Assembly: GCA_014872805.1 (NCBI GenBank)
Contig: WKFN01000011.1
Coordinates: 1-64,000 of the forward strand
Length of the DNA stretch: 64,000 nt
Direction of reading: 5' to 3'
Source of the DNA: Opacimonas sp014872805
GTDB taxonomy: Bacteria; Pseudomonadota; Gammaproteobacteria; Enterobacterales; Alteromonadaceae
Shown piece after piece: positions 8,390 through 17,089 of the stretch. The notes under the pieces were generated by a model. That model worked only from the letters and a program-made list of their open reading frames with translations. It was not told the origin of the DNA and searched no databases. The stretch's first letter is position 1. Every line of letters begins with the position of its first letter. The translations under genes were made by a program, and so were the position numbers.

Positions 8390-10333
8390 ATGACTGCCAA
8401 AACTTATCCTGTACCGGAGTCGTTGAAAGAAGAGGGTATTCTTTCGGAAGAACAATATTTAGAGATGTATAAACAATCGATTGAAAACCCAGAAGCATTT
8501 TGGGGCGAACACAAGAACATCATCGATTGGATCCAAGAACCAACAATCATCAAAAATACATCTTTTGATCCAAGCAACGTTGATATTCGCTGGTTTGAAG
8601 ATGGCGTATTAAACGCCTCTTACAACTGTATTGACCGTCACTTAGCACAGAATGCGAAGAAATCAGCTATCTTATGGGAAGGCGATGAGCCAACTGATAG
8701 CCAAGACGTAACCTACCAAGAGCTCCACTATGAAGTCTGTAAGCTAGCTAATGGTCTTAAAAAATTAGGCGTTCAGAAAGGCGACGTAGTTGCTATCTAC
8801 ATGCCTATGGTACCACAAGCTGCTTATGCAATGCTTGCGTGTGCGCGTATCGGTGCGGTTCACTCAGTTATTTTTGGTGGTTTCTCGCCAAACGCCATTG
8901 CGGACCGTATCAACAACGCATCTGCTAAAGTGGTTATCACATGTGACGAAGGTCGTCGTTCTGGTCGTTCAGTGCCACTTAAAGCAAATGTTGATGAAGC
9001 GTTAGCAAACGGTGCCTGTCCTTCAATTACAAATGTCATCGTTCATAAATTAACCGGTGGCGACGTCGATTATAACAACGACGTAGACGTTATCTGGAGC
9101 GAGCTTGTAGAAGACTGTTCTGCTCAGTGTGAGCCAGAGCCAATGAACGCTGAAGATCCATTATTTATACTTTACACATCGGGTTCTACTGGTCAGCCAA
9201 AAGGTGTTGTACACACTACTGGTGGTTACTGTGTATACACAGCAATGACGTTCAAATACGGTTTTGATTATCGTGAAAACGACATTTACTGGTGTACAGC
9301 TGATGTGGGTTGGATCACGGGTCACTCTTACATGGCATACGGTCCATTAATCGCGGGTGCTACGCAAGTATTCTTCGAAGGCGTTCCAACCTATCCAGAC
9401 GTACGTCGTATTGCTCAAGTTGTTGAAAAATACAAAGTTAATAGCTTATACACTGCGCCTACTGCAATTCGTGCGTTAATGGCACACGGTGAGAAGCCAG
9501 TAGAAGGTTGTGATTTATCTTCACTACGTATTCTTGGTTCAGTCGGTGAGCCTATCAACCCAGAAGCGTGGGAATGGTACTACCGTGTCATCGGTCAAGA
9601 GCGTTGCCCAATCGTTGATACGTGGTGGCAGACAGAAACTGGTGGCATGATGATTGCTCCACTTCCTACCGCGACGTCAAACAAGCCTGGTTCTGCCTCT
9701 AAGCCTCTATTCGGTGTGCAGCCTGCATTGTTCGATGCAGACGGTAACGAGCTTGAAGGTGCAACTGAAGGTAACCTAATCATTAAAGACAGCTGGCCTT
9801 CACAAGCGCGTACAGTTTACGGTGATCACAAGCGTTTCATCGAAACTTACTTCTCAGCTTATAACAATGTTTACTTCACAGGTGACGGCTGTCGTCGTGA
9901 TGAAGATGGTTACTACTGGATCACTGGTCGGGTAGATGACGTGTTAAACGTATCTGGTCACCGTTTTGGTACCGCTGAAATCGAAAGTGCACTGGTGGCA
10001 CACGAAGTGATTGCAGAAGCAGCGGTTGTGGGTTATCCTCATGACATTAAGGGTCAAGGCATCTACGTATATGTCACACCAATTGAGGGTGTTGAACCAG
10101 ATGAAGCCTTAACCAAAGAGATCCGTGCATGGGTTCGCAAGGAATTGAGCCCAATTGCAACACCTGACTTAATTCAGTGGACTCGCGGTTTACCTAAGAC
10201 CCGTTCTGGTAAAATCATGCGTCGTATCTTACGTAAGATCGCCGCCAATGAATACGAGCAACTTGGTGATACGTCGACTTTAGCCGATCCTTCAGTTGTT
10301 GATTCATTGATTGAGGAACGCCTTAACAAGTAA
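8390..10333 (+). CDS. acs: Acetyl-coenzyme A synthetase
   Basis: Acs converts acetate, ATP and CoA to acetyl-CoA through acetyl-AMP, the high-affinity route for acetate assimilation. The 647-residue length fits the family. Visible motifs are the adenylate-binding loop YTSGSTGQPKGV, WWQTETGGMM, ITGRVDDVLNVSGHR at the domain hinge, and TRSGKIMRR with Lys608, the residue whose acetylation switches off Acs in other bacteria. A strong ribosome binding site (TGGAGGC) precedes ATG. The response regulator gene crbR begins 18 bases downstream with its own AAGGAG, so acs and crbR probably form one operon. Codon use is biased as in highly expressed genes. Confidence 0.98.
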   Translation: MTAKTYPVPESLKEEGILSEEQYLEMYKQSIENPEAFWGEHKNIIDWIQEPTIIKNTSFDPSNVDIRWFEDGVLNASYNCIDRHLAQNAKKSAILWEGDEPTDSQDVTYQELHYEVCKLANGLKKLGVQKGDVVAIYMPMVPQAAYAMLACARIGAVHSVIFGGFSPNAIADRINNASAKVVITCDEGRRSGRSVPLKANVDEALANGACPSITNVIVHKLTGGDVDYNNDVDVIWSELVEDCSAQCEPEPMNAEDPLFILYTSGSTGQPKGVVHTTGGYCVYTAMTFKYGFDYRENDIYWCTADVGWITGHSYMAYGPLIAGATQVFFEGVPTYPDVRRIAQVVEKYKVNSLYTAPTAIRALMAHGEKPVEGCDLSSLRILGSVGEPINPEAWEWYYRVIGQERCPIVDTWWQTETGGMMIAPLPTATSNKPGSASKPLFGVQPALFDADGNELEGATEGNLIIKDSWPSQARTVYGDHKRFIETYFSAYNNVYFTGDGCRRDEDGYYWITGRVDDVLNVSGHRFGTAEIESALVAHEVIAEAAVVGYPHDIKGQGIYVYVTPIEGVEPDEALTKEIRAWVRKELSPIATPDLIQWTRGLPKTRSGKIMRRILRKIAANEYEQLGDTSTLADPSVVDSLIEERLNK

Positions 10334-10351
10334 CAATAAAAAGGAGCAAGC

Positions 10352-10999
10352 ATGGCAACCTTACTTATCGCAGATGATCACCCGTTGTATAGGGATGCTT
10401 TAAGGGGAGCGTTGTCAGTGTCGCTCCAAGATCTGAAGCTACTCGAAGCCGAAGATCTTCCTAGCACCATCAAGGTGCTTGAAGAAACCGATATAGATCT
10501 ATTACTGCTCGACTTGCATATGCCGGGTAGTAATGATCTGTTTGGTTTATTACACATCTTAAAACTCTATCCTGATCTTCCAGTTGCTGTTGTTTCAGGC
10601 ACAGAAGACGCCAATATTATTTCCAAAATCGTGGGTGTAGGTGCTTTAGGATTTATTCCTAAAACCGCTAGCTCTGATGAAATTGCCAAGGCCATTCAAA
10701 CGATACTAGATGGTGATGTTTGGTTGCCTGAAGGTATTTCTGACAAGATTGAAGAAGTGGATGAGGAATTCTCTAAGTTAGCAGACAGTGTTGCGAGCTT
10801 AACGCCGTCACAGTACAAAGTATTGTGTTATATGCGCGATGGCTTATTGAACAAGCAAATTGGCTACAACCTAGATATCGCTGAGGCAACCGTCAAAGCT
10901 CATGTTACTGCTATATTCCGCAAGTTAGGCATTAACAACCGCACACAAGCAGTACTGATTGCTTCTCAGCTTGAATTAGAACCGCCAGCTAATAACTAA
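10352..10999 (+). CDS. crbR: LuxR/NarL-family response regulator, acetate-switch regulator CrbR
   Basis: The 215-residue protein has an N-terminal receiver domain with acidic residues in LLIADDHPL and the phospho-accepting Asp54 in LLLLDLHMPGS, and a C-terminal LuxR-type helix-turn-helix (about residues 145-208; LTPSQYKVL, NKQIGYNLDIAEATVKAHV, AIFRKLGINNRTQA). CrbR-type regulators, with the sensor CrbS, activate acs in Vibrio, Shewanella and Pseudomonas relatives. Here the gene directly follows acs and converges on crbS, overlapping its end by a few bases, which strongly supports the assignment. The likely target promoter lies in 8157-8389. Confidence 0.88.
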   Translation: MATLLIADDHPLYRDALRGALSVSLQDLKLLEAEDLPSTIKVLEETDIDLLLLDLHMPGSNDLFGLLHILKLYPDLPVAVVSGTEDANIISKIVGVGALGFIPKTASSDEIAKAIQTILDGDVWLPEGISDKIEEVDEEFSKLADSVASLTPSQYKVLCYMRDGLLNKQIGYNLDIAEATVKAHVTAIFRKLGINNRTQAVLIASQLELEPPANN

Positions 11000-13900
11000 T
11001 AGCGGTTCACGTTCTTGGCCTGTTTGGCCATAGTCGTTATTAAAGCTCGCAGTTTTGCGGGCTTTAATGGTTTATTGAGGTGCTGAATATTGAGTGACTT
11101 ACACTGCTCTTTGAGTTGCTCATCGTGTAGAGCCGTCAATATTGCTGCAGGGGTTTCTTTACGCGCCGCAACCTGTAGCTCTTGGATCAGGCTCACACCG
11201 TTTTGGTCTTTATCTAACTGATAATCAATCAGAAGAATGTCCGCATCAAAGTCAGTTATTTTGGCTAGACCTGTCTCATAAGTATTAGCAAGTTCTGCTT
11301 CAATGCCCCACTTGTTTAATAACAAGCTAAGTGCATCAAGATTTTCTGTTTTGTCATCCACACAGAGCGCTTTCAGACCGCTTAAAGTGCTATTTGATGT
11401 CCGCGCATCGGTCTGTTGAGTCGCTTGTGCTTCGCCTAAAGGTAAGGATAAGGTAAAACACGAACCTTTATCTTTTACGGAGTCCACTGTAATCGTGCCA
11501 TTTATTTGTTGAGTTAAGCGGCGCACCACACCTAAACCAAGGCCAACTCCCGATTCATTGGATTCTTGGACTCGGTAAAAATCGCTGAATATAGCATTCA
11601 GTTTATCTTTAGGTATACCAATACCTGTATCGTAAATTCGTACTTCAACACGCCCCTTTACTTCTCGAGTTGTGACGAGTACTTTACCCTTATCAGTGTA
11701 TTTAATGGCATTGGAAATTAAGTTCTGAATAATACGATAGGTAAACGTTTTATCCGATTTGATCCATAGATCACGCACTACATACTTGAATTCTAGACCT
11801 TTGTTATGTGCTCTAAGCGTCATATCAGAGAGTAGTGGCTCAATGATGTCCTTAAAATATATATGACTAATAGTCGGTGCCATTTCACCTTGATCAAGTC
11901 GAGAGATGTCCAGTAATGTACTGATTAAGTGTTCGGACGAATTCACTGAATGATTCAGTTTAGAGAGGATATCTCTGGCATTTTCGCTTAACGTGGAGTC
12001 TTGTAATGCTGATAAGTAGAGCTTAGCCGCATTGAGAGGTTGAATAATATCGTGACTGGCTAATGCTAGGAAACGAGTTTTGCTGGCATTAGCTTCTTCA
12101 GCGATTTTGCGAGCGCGAATGAGCTCTTGTTCAACTTCGACGCGTTTTTCAATTTCTAAGCGCAAGTCGGCGTTGATTGAGTGGACCTCTTCGGTGCGTT
12201 TTTTGATGCGAGTGGTTAAATCAATATTGGCTTCTTCAAGTGCTTGTTGGATCTCTACGTGACTAGTAATGTCATTAAAACTGGTAACAAAGCCTCCACC
12301 AGGCAGTGGATTGCCTACCATTTCGATTACGTGACCATCAGCTCGTTGCCGAGTAAAACGATGCGGCGTACCGTTACGAAGGTGCTCTAAACGTCTGGTA
12401 ACCATGAGATCCACGTCACCAGGGCCAAGTTCTCCCTTTAATGCATTGTAACGCATGAGTTTTTCAATAGGGGTACCGACAGCTAGGTATTCTTCAGGAT
12501 ATTCGTATAGCTGAGTGTAACGTTTATTCCAAGCCACAAGGTTGAGATTTTTATCAATAACGCTGATCCCTTGCTCCATGCTTTCCAATGAAGTTAACAG
12601 TGCTGTCATATTGAACTGCATTGCTTGTGTGGTGCCATCAAAGAAGTTTATGACTTCACTGAAGTCGAGCTTTTTACCTTCAGCAACACTATTTACAAGA
12701 GCACGAGCACTCGATGAACCAATAACTCCGCCCAAAGCGCGTTCACAGAATGACAAAATTTGAATATTGGGTTTATCCGACAAATTAACATTGACATTAT
12801 TGCGTCGTGAATACTCTGACAGTAATTGTTCACAGCGACTTTGGCCCATAAATGTCGTTAGTAACGTGACCAAATCGCCGTTAGTAATATTGACCTGAGT
12901 GGATTTGTGATTGGTACGCGAGGTGTCCAATGGGTGAACAAATGCTTCTGATTGGATTTTATCAATCAGACGTGCAGGTGCGATCCGAGAAAAGGTATAA
13001 TAAGCGATGGTATTTGCCAATAAGCTTACTATTGCGCCCTGACTTAAAATCTCGGTTTGCGTATAACCGCTAATAGTCATGTCGGTGAGGGGTAAAATCA
13101 GCCAAAATACCCATGATACAAAGCCCATCAGTAAGCCAGCATAGACACCATGCGCGTGGCCTTTTTTCCAGTAGAGCCCGCCAATGATCGACGGTAATAG
13201 CTGAATCACAAGTGAAAAGGCAATTAAACCAATGGATGCAAGAGAGCTCGTTTCGGTCATCTGTTGCTGGTAGATGAAGCCGAGGAGTAAAACCACTCCA
13301 ATAATAATCCGCCGAATAACACGAATTTTGTTGCTGTAGTTAGTGATTTGCCCAGTTTGTGAATTGATGGATAACAATTTAGGCAAGACGACGTCATTCG
13401 CCAACATAGTCGATAAGGTGAGTGTTGCAACAATTATCATTGCCGTTGCTGCAGATAATCCGCCCACAAATACTAATATTTGAATCAATAATGATTCAGA
13501 TAAAACGGCAAAGGCTAGAACATATTGGTCGGGTTCAGTGCCCGCTGCACCAAAAATATTACTGCCCGCCATGGCAATCACCGGAATCGTCGCGGACATG
13601 AGCACAAGGTATAAAGGAAATAACCAACGAGCCGTTTTGACATGTTCAATGTTCAAATTATCAATAATCGCCACGTGAAACTGTCGAGGCAAGCATATTA
13701 CGGCCGCCGCCGCCATTAACGTCTGTGCCCAAAATGACAAGGAAGTAAATTGGCCGAGTGCCTCAGGAGTATAATAATCTTGCAAAAAAGGATGATGTGG
13801 ATTGTTATACCACAAGGTAAAGGCAATGTACCCAATGGCTAATAACGCGATGAGTTTGATCAGTGATTCAAACGAAACGGCTAACATTAGACCTCGACGA

Positions 13901-14433
13901 TACTCGGTGACATCGGTTTGTTTGGTACCAAAGTAAATCGCAAACACCGCAATAAATATTGTCGCAATCAAAACGACTAACTGCCCATTGCCTTGCCCCG
14001 ACATAACCAAGAACATAGCGCCAATAGCCTTTAGTTGTAGGGCAATATATGGAATGGTGGCTAACAGTGCAATGATAGTGACCACCAAAGCAACCGTCTG
14101 ACGTTTACCATAACGCGAGGCGATGAAATCGGCTACCGTATTGATGTGTTGTTTTTTACTGACTAGGATCAGTTTACGAATAAGAGGTGCACCAAATAGG
14201 TAGACGAGAATTGGGCCGAGTAAAACCGGCAAATACATCCACTGATCACGAGAAGACTGGCCCACTGCCCCAAAAAACGTCCAAGCGGTACAATAGATAG
14301 CAAGTGCAAGTGAGTAAACATAAGGGCTTGAAGTAATGCGTCGAGCGAGAGGGGTATTTTTATCTCCCCATTGTGCGATCCAAAATAGGATCAAAAGGTA
14401 GGTAATGGCTAACGCCACCCATCCGAAGGCCAT
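10996..14433 (-). CDS. crbS: Hybrid sensor kinase with Na+/solute symporter domain, CrbS
   Basis: At 1145 residues this is a very large membrane sensor. Residues 1-490 form a sodium:solute symporter-like module of about 13 transmembrane helices; residues about 611-728 form a PAS domain; a coiled coil (728-780) leads to the HisKA domain with phospho-acceptor His794 in LALASHDIIQPLNAA; the ATPase domain follows (NLISNAIKYTD, DTGIGIP, GVGLGLGVV); and a receiver domain ends the protein with Asp1070 in ADILLIDYQLD. This architecture is that of CrbS, which activates acs with CrbR. The gene converges on crbR and diverges from the gene at 14593. Whether the symporter module transports or only senses a solute is unresolved. 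Confidence 0.92.
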   Translation of the reverse strand: MAFGWVALAITYLLILFWIAQWGDKNTPLARRITSSPYVYSLALAIYCTAWTFFGAVGQSSRDQWMYLPVLLGPILVYLFGAPLIRKLILVSKKQHINTVADFIASRYGKRQTVALVVTIIALLATIPYIALQLKAIGAMFLVMSGQGNGQLVVLIATIFIAVFAIYFGTKQTDVTEYRRGLMLAVSFESLIKLIALLAIGYIAFTLWYNNPHHPFLQDYYTPEALGQFTSLSFWAQTLMAAAAVICLPRQFHVAIIDNLNIEHVKTARWLFPLYLVLMSATIPVIAMAGSNIFGAAGTEPDQYVLAFAVLSESLLIQILVFVGGLSAATAMIIVATLTLSTMLANDVVLPKLLSINSQTGQITNYSNKIRVIRRIIIGVVLLLGFIYQQQMTETSSLASIGLIAFSLVIQLLPSIIGGLYWKKGHAHGVYAGLLMGFVSWVFWLILPLTDMTISGYTQTEILSQGAIVSLLANTIAYYTFSRIAPARLIDKIQSEAFVHPLDTSRTNHKSTQVNITNGDLVTLLTTFMGQSRCEQLLSEYSRRNNVNVNLSDKPNIQILSFCERALGGVIGSSSARALVNSVAEGKKLDFSEVINFFDGTTQAMQFNMTALLTSLESMEQGISVIDKNLNLVAWNKRYTQLYEYPEEYLAVGTPIEKLMRYNALKGELGPGDVDLMVTRRLEHLRNGTPHRFTRQRADGHVIEMVGNPLPGGGFVTSFNDITSHVEIQQALEEANIDLTTRIKKRTEEVHSINADLRLEIEKRVEVEQELIRARKIAEEANASKTRFLALASHDIIQPLNAAKLYLSALQDSTLSENARDILSKLNHSVNSSEHLISTLLDISRLDQGEMAPTISHIYFKDIIEPLLSDMTLRAHNKGLEFKYVVRDLWIKSDKTFTYRIIQNLISNAIKYTDKGKVLVTTREVKGRVEVRIYDTGIGIPKDKLNAIFSDFYRVQESNESGVGLGLGVVRRLTQQINGTITVDSVKDKGSCFTLSLPLGEAQATQQTDARTSNSTLSGLKALCVDDKTENLDALSLLLNKWGIEAELANTYETGLAKITDFDADILLIDYQLDKDQNGVSLIQELQVAARKETPAAILTALHDEQLKEQCKSLNIQHLNKPLKPAKLRALITTMAKQAKNVNRY

Positions 14434-14592
14434 AGGAACTCACTTGCTGATTGTGTTACATTCTTGTTCCAGCAGAGTATCACGAATAGTATTTAAAACT
14501 CAATCTTACGCTTTTAGGCTTAGATCAATATTTGTTAAATAAATTTGTTTTATACTTTCAAGCAGTTGTTTGTTTTGTAGTCAAGGATCGTT

Positions 14593-16425
14593 ATGTCAGA
14601 TATACCACAACAAGTCGTGCAGTATTTAGGTGCATCTGCTCCGTTTGATGTTTTTGATGAAGATACTTTGCATGGAATAGCTAGGCATGTTCAAGTTGTT
14701 TATGTGACCCCGCAAAACTGCGAAGCAACACTAATGATGATGATGCCGAGTCTGTTTTTGATTCAATCTGGGCAATTTACGATTCACGATGAAAATGGCA
14801 ATGAGAGATTTCTCAGTGAAGGAGATTATTTTGGCTATATAAAATTACTCGATAAACAGGTGGGTAATATCAAGATTGATGTGGATAGCCCTGGGATTGT
14901 TTATGCTATTTCTGAAACGTCCTTTATTGAAAGCTGTGAGAATCGGCAATTTCTGAGTTTTTTTAAAGCAGCCAAAGACGATGTGTTACAGAACCAGGCG
15001 GTATCTGAATCCAATACCATGTGGTTATATCGTCCTTTATGCGAAATTTTAGAGCGCCCACCTATTGCCATTGAGCAGGATGTTTCTATACAAAAAGCGG
15101 CTGAAGTCATGTCTGAAAACGGTGTAAGTTCAATCATTATTACCGAGTACGATCATTTGATTGGGATTGTCACCGACCGAGATTTGCGGAACCGAGTGGT
15201 GGCCACAGGGTTAGATATTCAGATGCCGGTACATACCATAATGACTGAAAAGCCTGCGTATATCTTGCACAATCAGAATATGTTCTCAGCCATCGCGTTG
15301 ATGAGTGAAAAAAATATCCATCACCTTCCTATTTTGCATTCCGATGATCGCAAGCCGATGGGCATGGTAACGACTACCGATGTCGTGAGGCAACAACGCG
15401 GAAACGTCGTATTCATGATTGGTGAAATTGCCAAAGCGGAAAACTTGTATCAACTCACACGTCTCGCCTGGCAAATGCCGCAGTATTTTGCGGCCAATGC
15501 GAAACGTGCAGGGGACTTTGATATTGCGGGTAAAGTGCTTTCTCAAGCAACGGATATTATGACGCGAAAGCTCATTGAATTTTTTATCGATCAGCATGGT
15601 CAACCCCCACTTGATTATTGTTGGGTCGTCTACGGATCTCAGGCTAGACAAGACCAGACGATGGGATCAGACCAAGATAATGCTCTTTTACTTGCCCAAG
15701 AACCCGACGAAGCACAAGCTGAGTATTTTGCCAGAATGTCCGAATACGTCTGCAAGAGTTTGGGGAAATGCGGTATTAAACTTTGCCCAGGTAATATCAT
15801 GGCCTCGAACCCCAAATTGCGTTTAAGTGTGGGGGCGGCACTTAAACAGGCTAGAGGCTGGGTACGCCAGTTTACGCCTGAGGCAATTTTAGAGTTTAAC
15901 ATCTATTTAGATGCTAGAGCGGTAGCTGGAGAGAGATTGCTATTTAAAACTTTACAGCAAGAGCGCAAAAAAGCTTTCCAAGAAAGTATGTTTTTAGCTG
16001 CAGTGGCGCGCACAGCTAGCAGCCAAGCGGTGCCTTTATCGATTTTTAATAAGTTTGTTTATCAAAAACACAACGGCAAAAAAGACTGCATCAATATCAA
16101 AAACAATGGGGTAGCATTGATTAATGACTTAGCTCGTTTGTACGCATTGTCTGCCGGTATTACCATTCCTGGGACGGTGGATAGGCTTAATATTTTAGGT
16201 GAAATCGGAACCATAAATAAGCAAGATGCAGACAACCTCAGAGATATTTGGTTATTCCTCAATCGTTTGCGTTGGCGTCATCAACTGCGCAATAATGCGA
16301 CGGATAACATCATCAGTATTTCAGACTTATCATCCATCGAAAGGCATCAGTTAAAAGCCGCATTCAAAAGTATTCAGCGCGCTCAAGATGCGGCAGTCAA
16401 TCGCTTCTCTGGAGGGTTGAGTTAA
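14593..16425 (+). CDS. cNMP-binding/CBS/DUF294 nucleotidyltransferase-like protein
   Basis: The 610-residue soluble protein has a cyclic-nucleotide-binding-like fold (about 15-130), a pair of CBS domains (150-270; IVTDRDLRNRV and MVTTTDVVRQQ end each repeat), a putative nucleotidyltransferase domain with GSQARQDQTMGSDQDNAL at residues 348-365, and a C-terminal helical DUF294_C part. The nucleotidyltransferase motif resembles that of GlnD-type uridylyltransferases, and CBS domains usually bind adenosine nucleotides, so an energy-sensing modifying enzyme is likely, but no target is known. It diverges from crbS, and the exonuclease gene starts one base after its stop, so those two are one operon. 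The same association with acetate genes occurs in other Gammaproteobacteria. Confidence 0.85.
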   Translation: MSDIPQQVVQYLGASAPFDVFDEDTLHGIARHVQVVYVTPQNCEATLMMMMPSLFLIQSGQFTIHDENGNERFLSEGDYFGYIKLLDKQVGNIKIDVDSPGIVYAISETSFIESCENRQFLSFFKAAKDDVLQNQAVSESNTMWLYRPLCEILERPPIAIEQDVSIQKAAEVMSENGVSSIIITEYDHLIGIVTDRDLRNRVVATGLDIQMPVHTIMTEKPAYILHNQNMFSAIALMSEKNIHHLPILHSDDRKPMGMVTTTDVVRQQRGNVVFMIGEIAKAENLYQLTRLAWQMPQYFAANAKRAGDFDIAGKVLSQATDIMTRKLIEFFIDQHGQPPLDYCWVVYGSQARQDQTMGSDQDNALLLAQEPDEAQAEYFARMSEYVCKSLGKCGIKLCPGNIMASNPKLRLSVGAALKQARGWVRQFTPEAILEFNIYLDARAVAGERLLFKTLQQERKKAFQESMFLAAVARTASSQAVPLSIFNKFVYQKHNGKKDCINIKNNGVALINDLARLYALSAGITIPGTVDRLNILGEIGTINKQDADNLRDIWLFLNRLRWRHQLRNNATDNIISISDLSSIERHQLKAAFKSIQRAQDAAVNRFSGGLS

Positions 16426-16426
16426 G

Positions 16427-17089
16427 ATGAAAAACTGGTTGGCAAGTATGGTGGGTAAAGGGATGTTGGCAGATTACGTCCATTCACCTTTGGCTGATTT
16501 GCCATTACTTGCGCTAGATTTTGAGTTTAATTCTTTACACAAAAAAGAAGTTAAATTCATGTCGGCTGGATGGGTTACAGGTCAGCATTTCCAAATTGAT
16601 TACGACCAAAGCTATTATCGATTAATTCGGGCTAAAGGCGATTTGCAGCAATCACCAATCATTCATGGTTTGACAGCGCGTGATATTGCTCAAGGGGTAC
16701 ATGCCAAAGAGATGTATAGCTCACTTATGCAATATGCAACTACCCATGTTTGGGTATTGCACAATGCGTATCTCGACATGAATATGCTCAAAGAATTAGC
16801 GTATCGGTTTGGCGAGGCAATGCCTGCAATCACTACTATAGATACGATGCAACTTGCACTGCATAAGCTAAGTAAAGGTACGGGACAATACGGTGTCAAA
16901 CACGATGCAGCGACACTGGATAGCTGTCGTAGACGCTTTGAATTACTCTCTTCGCCATTGCACAATGCATTATCCGATGCTCAAGCCACATTGGAGTTAT
17001 TCTATGCACAGCTTTATGACATAGATCCCAAAGGTGAAATGCGCCTAAAAGACTTAAAAAGTGCCACTAACGCTGTCAAGGTGTATTAA
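16427..17089 (+). CDS. DEDDh 3'-5' exonuclease, DnaQ-like
   Basis: This 220-residue protein contains the three exonuclease motifs of the DnaQ superfamily: Asp31 and Glu33 in ALDFEFNSL, Asp117 in LHNAYLDMNML, and His179 with Asp184 in HNALSDAQATLEL, which are the metal-binding and catalytic residues. It should degrade single-stranded DNA or RNA ends. It is translationally linked to the upstream nucleotidyltransferase-like gene (one-base gap) and its end overlaps the converging TPR-sulfotransferase gene. It is shorter than, and not adjacent to, typical polymerase III epsilon genes, so it is probably an accessory nuclease rather than the proofreading subunit. Confidence 0.88.
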   Translation: MKNWLASMVGKGMLADYVHSPLADLPLLALDFEFNSLHKKEVKFMSAGWVTGQHFQIDYDQSYYRLIRAKGDLQQSPIIHGLTARDIAQGVHAKEMYSSLMQYATTHVWVLHNAYLDMNMLKELAYRFGEAMPAITTIDTMQLALHKLSKGTGQYGVKHDAATLDSCRRRFELLSSPLHNALSDAQATLELFYAQLYDIDPKGEMRLKDLKSATNAVKVY

